NCBI GenBank assembly: GCA_900618795.1
Contig: UYJD01000002.1
Span: 549,150 to 613,149, forward strand
DNA: 64,000 nucleotides
Reading direction: 5' to 3'
Source of the DNA: Cyanodermella asteris
Taxonomy: Eukaryota > Ascomycota > Lecanoromycetes > Ostropales > Stictidaceae
How positions within the stretch are numbered: position 1 is the stretch's first letter; every line of letters begins with the position of its first letter. The notes below the pieces were generated by a model. The model was not told the origin of the DNA and did not search any database. It saw only the letters and a list, made by a program, of their open reading frames with translations. Of this stretch, positions 11,839-23,800 are shown in pieces. Position numbers and translations under genes: made by a program.

Positions 11839-12694
11839 TAAAAAAAGAGAAAAGAGAACAGAGAATGTGTTCTCACAAGTCTGCAGGCGAATCGAACACC
11901 TGCTCCTGTAAAGCCGTCGCCGTATCCAGCATGGGCGAGGTCCACCAGCAGGAGCTGACAGCGGAACTCGGCCTTAGATCCGGCAGCGTTCCCGGGCGAC
12001 GCATCGTTTGCAACAGTGACAGCATGGTCCTCCGAGACAAAGTGGTTGAGTTGATTAGTGGAGCGATGGGCCAGTGGCTTCACTAAACGCTTCGTACGGC
12101 GCCCTGCTAGCTGCCGCTGTCTCGGAGCACCTTGACCCTTGGCTGGCTGTCTAGCTGAGTAGCTACCTGGACAGATTCCCGTCCACATTGATGAGCGTTG
12201 ACTGAACTATCTCTATCAAGGGCGGGAGGTTATCACACGATGGGCATGCGAGTTGTCGATGTTGATCAGCCTTGGTACCGGGGGTCACTTAACGGTCGTT
12301 TCCCCAACACCGCGCCATCCTGACGAGGACAGCTCAGGAGTTTCCGACGTTTGAACGGTTGAATTGCGCCCATGGTCAGTGCATCCAACCGTATGTTCGT
12401 GGACCAAATTCCATGGCGAATATGCAGGAGGCTAGGCAGCAGAATTACTTCAGACGAGACGCTGTCCTGAGCAATAAATAAGAGCCTGTCCGGTATGCAC
12501 ACACAACGGAAAGGGTAATTGAACAGGACCTAAAACTGGCAAAGCCACGGTGGGGACTCAGCGCTTATCATATGCCTGTTTCAAGAGATACGGTGCTACG
12601 CCTTGCGATGAACGAGGTGCGGAATGTTACGTTGACTCGTTTTTCATATGCGCACGTTTTGCGCGGAAATTTGCGCCGCGCGGGGGTGCGCGCG

Positions 12695-12709
12695 GACCGA
12701 TAAGCGGTC
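12695..12709. promoter_or_regulatory. Palindrome GACCG-N5-CGGTC, candidate Zn2Cys6 binding site
   Basis: Two perfect inverted 5-base arms separated by ATAAG. This gives the CCG-N5-CGG everted arrangement used by some Zn2Cys6 dimers. It lies about 350 bases upstream of the RTA1 start and about 1 kb upstream of the divergent Zn2Cys6 gene. The binding role is inferred. Confidence 0.4.
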
Positions 12710-12725
12710 GAAATAACAGTCTAAA

Positions 12726-12757
12726 CGATCAACGAATTTTCGATGAACGATAAACGG
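12726..12757. repeat. Cluster of CGATNAACGA-like direct repeats
   Basis: CGATCAACGA at 12726 and CGATGAACGA at 12741 are 15 bases apart, followed by overlapping CGATAAACGG at 12748. They sit just downstream of the palindrome in the RTA1 promoter. They could be a second regulator's sites or an old local duplication. Confidence 0.45.
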
Positions 12758-13060
12758 GCTTCCAGGCGCTCTGAGGTACATCTTTTGTCGACTTATACGA
12801 GACTGTTTGCATTGAATCCTTTGATCGTGGCGCGGCTTCCGCAGACGAACTTGCAGGCATCAACATGACACCCACAATGTTGCTTATATCAATGTTTCTC
12901 CGTTGCTTCCAATTGCCCCCGACTGCTGTAGATCTGATTTATTTCTGTACCGCATACCCCTTCTGCTAGGTCTCTGCTCAACTCTTCTCGATCTCTCTAT
13001 TAAAACCTCCCTCGACTCCTCACCCACCAACAATTGATCTCTCGATCAAATCCACTCATC

Positions 13061-14010
13061 ATGTCAAGCACCACTGACGATGCGAGCAAGTTCGAGCTCT
13101 ATCGATACGTTCCATCTCTACCAGCAGCTGTCGTCTTCATCATCCTATTTCTCGCCACCGCCATCTTCCACACGTATCAGCTCATCCGTTCTCGTGCTTG
13201 GTTCTATCTACCCATGGTGATTGGAGCACATTGTAAGTTACATACGAGCTGCTTGCCGCGGACATGCCGGCTAACCTGGTTGCAGTCGAGTGGATCGGAT
13301 ACGTCGGCCGCGCACTGGCAAAGTCCCAGGCGCCAAATTACTCACTCGGATCGTACATTCTCCAGAGCGTCCTCCTCCTCGTGGCGCCGGCTCTGTTCGC
13401 AGCGACAATCTACATGACGCTCGGCCGCATCGTCCGCATCCTGAAGGCCGAGAACCTTCTCTTCATCCGCGTCAACTGGCTCACCAAGATCTTCGTCTGT
13501 GGGGACGTCGTCAGCTTTCTCGTCCAGGCCTCGGGTGCCGGGATCATGTCCGGTGGAGCAAAGGGCATGACAACGGGCGCCAACATCATCGTCGGCGGCC
13601 TCATCCTGCAGATCATATTCTTCGGGGTCTTCGTCGTCGCCAGCGTGCTCTTCCACGTCCGCATGACCAAGAACGTTCGTCGCTGGACCATGGCTGCCGA
13701 GGTGCCTTGGGTCAAGCACATGTGGGCTCTGTACGTCGCCAGCCTGATCATCCTCGTCCGTTCGGTCTTTCGCGTGGCCGAGTTTGCGCAGGGCAACGCG
13801 GGTTACATCATCAGCCACGAATGGTTCCTGTACGTCTTCGACGCCGTGCTGATGTTCGTGGTGCTCGCCATGTTCAACTTCGTCCACGGTTCCGAGTTGA
13901 AGCAGTACATGCTGCCGGTTGGCCGCACCTACCAGGACGCCGAACACAACTCGATGGAGTCGGTCGGCAGCCATAAAACCCGCCGCTCCCGCAGCCACTC
14001 TCGCACATAG
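13061..14010 (+). CDS. RTA1-like seven-helix membrane protein (first of two)
   Basis: Two exons (13061-13232, 13286-14010) around a 53-base intron with GTAAGT donor, CTAAC branch site and TGCAG acceptor; phase 1. The product is 298 residues. Seven hydrophobic segments follow one another from AAVVFIILFLATAIF to DAVLMFVVLAMFNF. RTA1-family hallmarks are visible: FEWIGYVGRAL after helix 2, FVCGDVVSFLVQASGAGIM in helix 4-5, and RSVFRVAEF before helix 7. The tail is basic and Ser/Arg-rich (KTRRSRSHSR). RTA1 proteins are fungal lipid-translocating-exporter-like proteins linked to sterol or drug tolerance and sphingoid-base export; the substrate cannot be read here. The start is the first ATG after a long pyrimidine-rich leader. 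It is related to the gene at 39.6 kb. Confidence 0.92.
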
Positions 14011-14324
14011 TGTGACTTGTTTTGGCAGTCGCCTCGTCGATGCCAGGGGTTCCAAGATAGATGAGCGATAACAAAGGTCGGGAGTTCTCCCAATTGGGTG
14101 AACGTTGGCGGAATAGACTGACTTACTATGTGCATCTGATGCATCAACGATGGTACACGAGGGGGGTGGGAGCAAGTTTTAAAACCCACTAATAGGGTGG
14201 TGCTCCCACAGCGCTCCTGACATGAGCATTTTATCGGAGGCGTTTTCGGAAACCATGAGCAGTTCTGCAGTCTCACGAGACCGCACAGCGGAGGATTAGA
14301 TCTCTCGAACAGAATCAAATACTT
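14011..14324. other. Convergent intergenic region
   Basis: 3' flanks of the RTA1 gene and the 153-residue gene. Nothing else is seen. Confidence 0.4.
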
Positions 14325-14786
14325 CTACTTTACCGTCATTCCTTGGACACAAGAGCTCTTCTTTGCCTTCCCCTCTCGCACCCTCTTCCATTCTTCCACG
14401 TCGGACTTGGTCGAGTAGCCGCGCACGTTTGCAAACCATTCAGTCACCTCCCCGGAGCTCAGCAACTCGAACCGATCCACGGTCCTGTACTTGATGGCTC
14501 GGTGATTGATGGGGGCGCTAATGCGGTTCTTGTACTGTCGCTTTGGTACCGACGTGGACTCTCGTGAAGGCTCCATGGGCTCTTCTAGTACGACTTCGAG
14601 CGGCCGGCCTTCTTCGAGTGTGAATTCGTATTTGACGGTGATGAACCCCAAAGGGCTCTCGAAATTGGAGTCTGATGTCTGTTCGAGTTTAGAGAAGTAG
14701 GTCGGGACGGCTCGCCGTCGGCGGTGTCCTAAAATTCTCATCTTGTTGAAGAATGCCTCGGTCTTGGTCTTCAAAGTGTTCATCAT
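14325..14786 (-). CDS. Hypothetical protein, 153 residues
   Basis: A single open frame starting with two adjacent ATGs. The N-terminus is basic (FFNKMRILGHRRRR), followed by segments that read like a folded domain (GFITVKYEFTLEEGRPLEVV, then IKYRTVDRFELLSSGEVTEW) and a charged C-terminus. No signal peptide or membrane segment is present, and no family is recognised. It stands alone next to a large gene-poor block, and its 5' flank is AT-richer than the surroundings, as for many lineage-specific genes. It could be a true orphan gene or a fragment of one. Confidence 0.5.
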   Translation of the reverse strand: MMNTLKTKTEAFFNKMRILGHRRRRAVPTYFSKLEQTSDSNFESPLGFITVKYEFTLEEGRPLEVVLEEPMEPSRESTSVPKRQYKNRISAPINHRAIKYRTVDRFELLSSGEVTEWFANVRGYSTKSDVEEWKRVREGKAKKSSCVQGMTVK

Positions 14787-17700
14787 GGTGTTAGATGTGT
14801 CTTACTCAGCTTGTATATAGAATTCTTACTTGCAATGTGTCTATTCTTCGGGTAGTGGAGATGAAACCGGATCAGCTTGACTCGCTCTCACGAGCATCCC
14901 GCAGCAGTCGAGTGAACAATATTCTGAACCGGAGTTCAGATGTAAGGCCATAAAGCTTTGTCCAGACAAAGACAGATACCAGCTTTGCGATACCGGCTTT
15001 GGCGATCTCAAGTCACGAGAGCAGCAACCAAGACCTCATTGTGAACAAAAACAATGCTTGCATTGCGTTTCATTGTTCATTTGGAATTACTTCTCAGGGC
15101 ACACCATACAATGGTCTTCGCTTGACAATCATGCGACCATGGGAACGATGAAGTGTATACAACAAACTCTTGAAACCCTTTGTTGGATACTGTAGGTGAT
15201 GGTCCCACCCTTGGATTCAGATACGTCGCTGCGTCGGACGAGACGGGTGCTTGATTGGGGTTGCGGTGAAATGCGCAGGTTGCAGAAGCACTCTCAAAGG
15301 AATCCCGCCGGGTATATCTACGGCCTGGTACTTCCAGAGGGAAGTATTTATGGTTGACGATGTTCCGATGAATTGATACTGTAGCTGGCGAGGAATTACC
15401 ACGATCATTTCGCAGATTAATTGGCTTCGCGCGTTCAGTAATCAAGCGGCAACGACGCTCGTGGCCAGAGAGAAGTTTGGAGAGCAAACGGGCTCATCTT
15501 GCGAGCCAGAGAACCGACATCGCTAGCATATCGATGGCAAAGCTTGCGCTGGGCAGAATCGCCATGCTTTGTTCGGCTCCTTAGCCAAAGGCCTTGCCAG
15601 AAAGATCGTCTGTCTACTGGTCGCCCTGGTGAACAACAAAGCACTATGTCTCAGGCGATCCATGACCAAACATTCATATCATTGCTGATACCGAGGCCAG
15701 CTCGTTTCCCAGACGTTGGTCGGAGTACAATTGAGGGCACCTCGAGTTTCACAACTGTTTGACGGCGCTATGCTGAAAGCACTCCAGCGTCGAAGACCTC
15801 TCAAACGCCGTCGGTGATGTCCAAGCATAGCACAATGTTCTTCAAGCTTCTGGACGTGTTGACAGCTTGCCTGCGACCGGCGCAGTAGCCTCAAGACCCG
15901 ATCCCCGTATCTCGTTTGTATCCAGACATCGTGCGACACAGCAGCCAAGCTGCCCCGTCGGCCAGCCCGAGATCCTGAAGGCGCTGCGAACATGTCAAGT
16001 GCTGGTAGAAGGGGTGGCATAAGGGCAGAGGAATCAGGATAGCATGTGTACCAATGGAAATGTCTGGTGTGTGAGGAGAAGATTTTGTGAGGATGTTGTT
16101 CACCATGGACCAAGAGGCTCACCGCGAACAGCTACGATCTTGACGAGTCTCAGCAAGACACGGCGGTTCTGGACTCCCATATAACGAAACTCCGATGTAT
16201 ACATGTCCAAGAACCACGGCATCATTATCCGCAATGGAGACTTCGACGAGCATCGCTTCTCCGGCTTCTCGTAATTGTCGACAGCGGTACAGAAGTAGAA
16301 AGTCCAGTCGCGACGGAAGTCAATGTAGGCATAGCTTCCAGTGGTAGGAGCTATGCTGGCTCAGGAACAAGACTGCGGCTGGACCTGGAGCGGGGACGAG
16401 GCGAGGCGTCAGGATGAAAGTGTCCTGAGCCGAGGAAGCACGGGGAAACAATAGCCAGGCTGGATTTGAACGCTGGCCCATTTGCTAAGCGAAGGGCACT
16501 CTGATCGGCGCCAGTTTCTCGATGTTCCTGCTGTTCCTGCTTGTTCTGTGCGTGTAGCAAATGCATCAGGCGAGGTGGCGTTGGCGCATCTGACTGCCAG
16601 TAGCAAAGTCAGAATGCGCCTGTACTCCAAGTCACTCGGTCTGCGTTCTACCGAATGCGATAGCCAGAGGTAGATAAGATGGGATGCCTCAAACGTGGGT
16701 CGCGACGCTGATGAGATGACAAGCGGCAAAAAGCAAATCGCTGTCGAATGAATGAGTGAATGGGTTTCCACCTCGAAACTGTAAAGGGCGCCACCTGGTC
16801 AATGAATAGAATATGCATATGGTCGCCGCCATGCTTTCGAGTTGCAACAGCGGTAGTCTCCATGTCTACACGCATGTGGGATCTTCTCAGATTTCGAAGA
16901 CGTAAACACTCCTGATCTCCCACAACTGACCCAATCGCTGAGCATCTTGCTAACACGGATCGCGAGCCCCCACACCACCTTACTTTATGCCTCGCAGCCC
17001 CAGACACCATGTCGTTACCTACTGCCTCGTTTACTTGCGATGATGACTGGACTTCAAGATCGACAGGGCTTCAACGTTGATTGACACATGCTACGGAATG
17101 TCCCCTCGTCTCCAGGTCAATCATTGTCTGCACCACCATGTACACCTCGCATCAATTGCCCCGCTGTCTGTTTCTGCTCAACATGCTCTGCGACCTCTGC
17201 TGGGTTTCGGCAGCCAAGATGTCCACGCAAGTGCCGTCAGCAGAATTCTGACCTGGACCACTGAGGCTCAAGGTAATTGCGAAAGGCAGTCCATCTATCC
17301 GGAGTGTACCTCTTCCGAGCACGCCTTGTGCCCGCTGGCGCAGGCCGCCTTGGGCTGCGCCGATTAATGCATTGCGGTTCCGACAGGCATGAAACAGGCT
17401 GAAGCAGCCAGACAGAGAATGAGCTGCAGAGATCCTTGCCGGTCCCGCCTGTAGAAAGATGTCGGCTTGACAGCCTGACAGGAAGAATGGCAGGGGTTGT
17501 TCCTCCAGCCGGTGGTTCTGGAAGTTCAGCTCAGTCCCGACGACGTGGGCGCTGGTCCAGACTGAGTCGTCCTCTTGGCCAGCATTCAGGTACCGCTGCA
17601 CCTCGACAGCCGCGAGCAGTACGAAACGGAGAGTGGGCAAAACTTGCTGCTTCTGATCTGACAGCTGCTTCTGCTTTCCTATCGCGCGCAATCGTCCGCG

Positions 17701-19749
17701 ATGGCGTCGACTCACCCATTCGGCAAGCTCAGACATCTCAAGCAACATCTCGGCCATCAAGCGCGCGCCCTCGGTCTGCCCTGAAGCCACCTGCAGACGG
17801 GCCTGACCCTCGTCCTCGTGCTGGCGGGATTATGCTGTGATAGCGGCGTCGCCGTGAAGCCCGTGCCGGAACTCGGTCGCCAGGAGAGGACAGAATTATG
17901 GCAAAATGCCATTCTTGCCACCATCGATTGCTGACATCTGAAAGTCTAGACGAGCGGAGCCCTGCGCATACTTCGCAGGGCGCTGGGACTGCCCGCCAAC
18001 GACCGCCTTCGATCTTTCCACGGGCCTTCGACGAACCCATGTGTCTGTTGATCTTGCTGATCTTCGAACTACTCCCTGCGCAAGTCTGCACGATCTACGC
18101 CAACCACGTTTTCGCAGCCCAAAGCAGGAACTCTGCGACTGGGGTATCCCGATTTCTGAGCTGTTATTTGCGTTTCTCGATCGTTGCTCGTTGTGCTCGT
18201 ACTGAATCGCAATGTCCGTGCTCCCGGTGACTCTTGACTTCTCTGCGCATCCACTGAAGCGGGCAGTGATTGCCCGGAAGGCCAAGTCAAGGACCGTCCA
18301 GGAATCAGTGAAGGATCGGTCTATGACATGGCAGTACTATTTGGAGCAACGACATGTCTTTAGCACATGATCCCCAGCGTTGTTACCTTGCACTGCTGTT
18401 TGGCCGGAATGTGAAGAAGCCGATGCCAACTCGGACGAAAAAGCATGATGATACGTGCTTGAGCTCTGAGCAATAATAGCAAAGTACTTATCGCGATGGC
18501 GCTTCGAAAGCGGCCGCACGAATACGGGGGCCGGGACGGCAGATCAGCGAAGCATAGATACTGCATCTACAGTGCAGTCATCACTGGCTGTCAGGCTGAC
18601 CTGAACCAACTCCATAGCATGACAGTGAAATTGTTCACTGGGATGATGGCCTGCTGGGTGCGGTTCGTCGGCACGTCAAATTGGGAGGGCTTGGGGCTCC
18701 GACGCAGCCTCACGCAGGGTCGCCTGCAACGGGCATGCATGATTTCGCGAGAAAGACACGGGTCTGGCAGCGTGGTGGTTGATGGCGCGAAGGCGTTGGG
18801 GCGTCGAAAGGCCCTGGACGGGACGCCACGGGCTGGATCTCGTTACAATGGTCTCTCTGGTCTGTCCGTGGTCCACCTCGGCAGCTTGTTGGTTCTCGTT
18901 CCGGTCGTGCAAGGGCGTAATTTGCTGCCAAAGCCTCTCGTCCTTGACAGTCCTGTCCAGGCGGCCCGGTCGGGGGAAGCTCCACGGTCAACACGACGAC
19001 GACGACAACAACTTTCAGATAGCGCTCCAGCAGAGCAGCAAGAAGATGCGACGCTCCTGCCCGACTGAGCGATCGCTTACTGCAAGCCACTGTCCTTGCT
19101 GGGCTGTGTCCGGGCCCTGGCTAGCAGCGCATACTTCACGCATCCACACCACCCGCTTCGACGAGAATTTAGCGACGCCGGAGCTAGCTTCTCGATGCGC
19201 CCAATTGGCGAAAAGGCCATCTGAGCGCCGGCTCCCCCGTTGTGCCAGGCTGTCGGCTGTAGCGCTGCGGGCTGGAAACAGTCTGGCTGTCATGATTCTG
19301 GCGCCATGAGAACGTGGCTCGGCCTTGAGCAGCAATGGTCCCTTGGCTAGAGCGTATGCCGTATGGTGTGGTAGCTCTCCTGGAGGAATTATTTCTGCAT
19401 CGCAAGATAAGACAAGACTGGACGTCGCCCTCTGCATTCTCTTCTCTTTCTACGCCAGCTGTGGGCACATACCTTACCAGCATCTTCCTCGTCCGGCTCT
19501 ACCGTGCTTCACTGCGTTCTCTCTCAACCTGCAGCAGGCATAGGAGCCATCTCCTACCGACCCGACTTTCACCCTCCACGGCCCGTCCACGACAAGGTCT
19601 CGATCCTCGTACCACGCAGTGTCTGTGCTCACGCATTGGCCATCGTTTTAGATTTATCTACCTTTGGGCTGTCCTTCTATCACTTCTCCAGAACGCCGCT
19701 ACTTTCCTCTCCACCGCAACACAGTTGAAACTCTCACCAGACCGCCAAA
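14787..19749. other. Gene-poor block, about 5 kb
   Basis: Many short overlapping frames on both strands, the longest 212 codons at 17152-17790 (-) from a non-ATG start. None shows a domain, splice-supported structure or protein-like composition. No transposon feature, long repeat or AT-rich decay is seen. The last 300 bases are C/T-rich and look like the promoter and leader of the gene at 19750. Confidence 0.4.
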
Positions 19750-20810
19750 ATGTCCATCTTCTCCAAGATCAAGTCCGCCAAAAAGGTTGCTGAGGAGCAC
19801 AAGGCCCAACAAGCTGCCAAGGAGGCTGCAGAATCAACGAAGCCTGACCCAACGCCATACCAGCACGTGCCGAAGCACGCAGCTCAGGATGCTCTAGCAG
19901 GCACCCCCGGCACCGCCGACAAGCAGGCAATCCGCGATGCCAACAAGCAACGCAGCTTGTATGCCCGCGACACCTTCTGGAGCTCGTCTGCCCCCAGCCT
20001 GAGCCGCAATGGCTCCGAGGCAGGCAGTATCCGCGGCATGCCCATCGGCGATATCTCGCGCTCGTCCAGCAGGGCACGAAGACCTCCTCTCCAGGACCGC
20101 CGCTCGCATCCAGGCTACGCTTCATACCAGAACCTCAGCCTGACGACACAAGAGCGAGCAACTCGCAGCCGCGCCAACTCGCGATATGGCAAGAGTCCGC
20201 TCAGCAGCGTGCCAATTACTCCTCGCGACTCGTCTGCAGCCTCGAGCGCCAGCGCAGCAAGCTCCTTCTCCTCTAACCGCTCGTACACCGATCGTAAGTT
20301 AGCTCCCGTCTCCTGTGCCGTTTGAGAGAGAAAAAAGTTGTCCGCTTTTGGAAATGTTGCGACCCTGAAGCGGCCCAGATCATTGTGATCCACGGGAGCC
20401 TTGCCGGGATCGGGCAGTGCCTCAAGCGATCCTCCAGGCGAGCTACAGCCGGGCTCGCCGGGGCGCCCCTTGGTCGTTGCCGCTAGACTCGGCACAATTA
20501 GCTGGAGCTCCCTGCTGACGTCAACCCAACAGCCATCACCCCATCCGCTCCCTTCTCTGAGCGTCTCGAGACCATCTCCTCCAACAGATCGGTACGCTCG
20601 GTCAGGACCGCTCCCCGCTCTACGCTATATACTCCTCGCGTAGACGCCGACAAGCCCAAGCCATGGGAGCTCGCCGCCGCCAAAAAGGCCAAAGCCAAGC
20701 TTGAGGAAGTCACGGTCGAAGCAAAGGAGATCACCAAGCCGGAGCCCGTCGCCAAACGAGGCCGATTTATGGGCCTTGGGAGGAAGCAGCAAGCTGTCGC
20801 CGCCTGCTGA
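19750..20810 (+). CDS. Conserved fungal protein of unknown function
   Basis: Two exons, 19750-20293 and 20533-20810, flank a 239-base intron with a GTAAGT donor and AACAG acceptor; phase 1 rebuilds a proline codon. The product is 273 residues. It starts MSIFSKIKSAKKVAEEHKAQ, a charged helix, then has TPYQHVPKHAAQDALAGTP, which matches a recurrent N-terminal signature I recall from uncharacterised filamentous-fungal proteins. The centre is Ser/Arg-rich and probably phosphorylated (SRSSSRARR). The C-terminus is a helical Ala/Lys segment ending in KRGRFMGLGRKQ. There is no membrane helix or catalytic motif. Simple reading of exon 1 would end in a false tail after the donor, so the second exon is essential. 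The role is unknown. Confidence 0.78.
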
Positions 20811-23800
20811 GCGACAATTCTCATCAGAGGGCTTATAACGATTGCGTCTTTACTTTGTCATACATGAACGACTACTCGGCCTGGACTATTTACTACTGTA
20901 CATTTGGGTTACGGACATCTGAGGGATAGAACATTTACAATCGCATGGCGTCTGGAGTCTGATGGGGCATGAGCCTTCCTGTCCTTACCCGGCATGAGCC
21001 GCAGGTTTTTGAGATACAACCAAATAATTCAATTTGATCCAAACTTCATTCACTGCTGGGCTTTTTGCAGGACCGTCGCATCCCTGCTCCCACGGACTGT
21101 CAATGTGGTTCTGGCAACTCTGCAGGTCTTCACTCTGGTGACTAGCTGTCTCGGATCGTTTTCGTAGGATGGCGCGAGCTGGTAAGACGCTTCTTACTGA
21201 GAGCCACTAGAAGATGAGACCCGTAAGCTCGACCCGTCAGCCGCCCTTGCGGACCAGACGGCGGTCTGACCGGTCCACACAATCCGCCCTGAGACATGCC
21301 GAAACGGTGATCACCTGAGCTTCCTCTTATCAGCGGAAACAGCCTCAGAGGTCGTCGAACGACACTCTTGGGTAGCACAGGCACACCTTCACGAGTGACA
21401 GACGCCATAAGCTGGTGATAGGGGCTTTCCGAGGGGCGTGCAGACTTTCCACCCATCCATTTGCACTACATAGTCTCCTGGCAAAAGTTAGCGCGGTTCC
21501 AATCACCCGGGCTGGCCTTTGTATGTATGTAGAACGATTTCGACGAAATGTTTTAGCTCGTCCCCACTACCAACAACTTTCTCACCGTACGGGTTCGTGA
21601 GAGCGAGTCTCTAAGTAAGTGCGACAAGGCATCATACGTTCACGCTAGGCCCAACGGGGCCCCATGCACGATTGAGTTGCTGCACCCAACCGCGTGTCTG
21701 GCTTTTTCCCTTTCTTTTTACGAATAATAATGCGATTGGACCAACCGACCAGCGACTTTTGACTTTCAGGAGCCCGCCAGCGTTCAGGACTGCGACGATG
21801 CTAGAGTAAACGTCTTTGGGTCAGACAAAGAAAAAAAAAAAGCCAGCGCAAGAGGTCGCATCATCTGCGACCGGCATTGCGCGCGGTGACTTTGTGTCCG
21901 GACGCATGCCTTCTCGGTGTGTCTCTACAATAAACGGTGGTCCTGCGTTCGAAACGGCCCTTTGCCCGAACGTGCCAGCGTCCCAAGGGGGAAAAGCCGC
22001 GTGTCCGAACTCTACTGCGCGAGACAGCAGAAAGCATGTTAGGCTCGACGAAACAGTCGTGATGACCGATGAGTTCTCGTCATTGTCGTCAGTGCCGATC
22101 ATCAGATGCGGCAACGGCACAGGAAATGAGGCTATCTCAGATATGAAGATGATGCTGCGATAGTGAGATGGTTAAGGAGGTTCGTCTCGGAGGGCCGTCC
22201 TTCCACACATCGGGATGAGGCGCCCCATCTACTTTTCATTAGTCTGCCGAGTTCTCTCCTTCTCAGCCTTTGGGCTGGTAAATGAGGACTGATACGTAGA
22301 GGCCTGATTGTGCACATTGGCCCGCGCACTTAGCGCCCAGCATTTTTCGTGCGTGGACGCGTCAACAAGGGATCTATGAGACGAATAAGCGAGGGACCGA
22401 AGGGCCTTGAGCGACTTTCTAGGGTTCTGGCCTGCATCGAGGCCCTGTCCGCCCTCTCAACAGATTGGAAGCTCGAGTATGAGCAAAGCGCGGGTTTGGT
22501 AACAGGCGTGTCAGCCGACGATGAGCGGATTTACAGGCATCAAATATCGCGCAAGGATTGTATTTTTAAATCTTGCTAGAGCCGCATGGGTTTTGTTTGA
22601 TCGACCGATGATGGCACCCCTGCAGGCTGCTGGCGCAACAACATGCATCAACTGGAAAATGTGGCTTCTGTTGGCGCAGAACAGGTTGTGCGAACGTAGA
22701 ATTGCGCTATCGACGTGCTTCGAACGTGGGTCCCAGCTTGTTTCGAAGAAGTTTCCACGACCAAGCAAGGATGGTTGTCGTGATGCATGCAGCTACGATT
22801 GGACGGCGATGGTAGCTTGAACGGACCCAGCTTCTGAGGCTTGCTGCATCCCTGGTAGTCCTTTGACGATGCAGCTTCCATGACCGCAGCAGCACGAACA
22901 TCGGCTCAACGATGATTGAAACGTTGTTCAAGAATGGAATACAGAGACACGTTCTCTGTTGCATGGCGTTCGCCGCAAGCTATCGAGCCAGACCCACTTC
23001 CGACAGCTACCGGCTTGCAGCAGCCCTGCCAATGTCTCCGACTCTTTTCGTCCATGGCTGCTGTCGCCAGCCGCGCAGTCGTCAGCTTTTTGCCGCTTTT
23101 GTTTGCAAGCTGCAAGTCATGTACGTACGCGTCGCTACCACTCAGTCGGGCGATGGCTTGCTTGCGAGCTTACGTTACCCGCACTCATGCGCTGTAGTAT
23201 AGCGTGAACTAGGCAAAGGATGAGCGGCCTCGAAGACGCCAAACGAACACGTCGGGTTTAGCTGGTATGCAGGCCTTTCTGGCGAGTCCCGACATGGATA
23301 CATGGTACACGTGGATGCATGAGAAGACCACGACGGCCTTGCGTCAAATTGGGTGACAAAAGTCAAGGGTTCAGCCCAGTTGTACCCACAAAGGTCGAGA
23401 TACTTGCCGCCGTACCCACCTTTCGCATCACGAGCCTACGATAGAGCCAAGCTGTACCCGCAATGATCCATTTGGGCGAATCTCTTGTCCGCCTCCGCTC
23501 TTGGGGACTTTCCAGGATTGAAGTCGAGCTCTATTGGGAGCACAAGGTCGAGCAGGCTGACGGCAATAGGCGCTCGTGGCTGCAGAATCAACGCGAACAA
23601 TTCCCAGTCAGCTCCACCTATTGCTGGGGTCGAAAGGCATTATCGTAGCAAGGCAAACCTGACAAGGTTGTTCCAAAGGAGGTGGGGACTGTAAGACAAC
23701 AGATACATAGCCTGAGTCCCGCGCCCGGGCAGCTGTTCCCTCCGAACTGAACACCGCAAACCATCCGCAGCTTGAACACGAGCTCTCAAATTTCCGATCC

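Larger units (their letters stand above)
11676..13060. other. Divergent intergenic region between regulator and RTA1 gene
   Basis: A 1.4-kb region holding both promoters. It contains a C-rich degenerate repeat near 11.8 kb, a CCG-N5-CGG palindrome near 12.7 kb, a cluster of CGATNAACGA repeats just after it, and pyrimidine-rich sequence before the RTA1 start. Open frames within it look like chance. Confidence 0.5.

Noticed and set aside
11870-11960. Possible minus-strand tRNA (T-arm-like stem with TTCGATT loop)
   Set aside because: The T-arm fits, but no pairing acceptor stem or anticodon stem could be found upstream.
17152-17790. 212-codon open frame (-)
   Set aside because: Non-ATG start, no domain, overlaps another frame on the opposite strand; a frame this long is expected by chance in 64 kb at this GC.
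22912-23207. Region open in all three plus-strand frames at once
   Set aside because: Striking but short; none of the frames is protein-like and no family is recognised.
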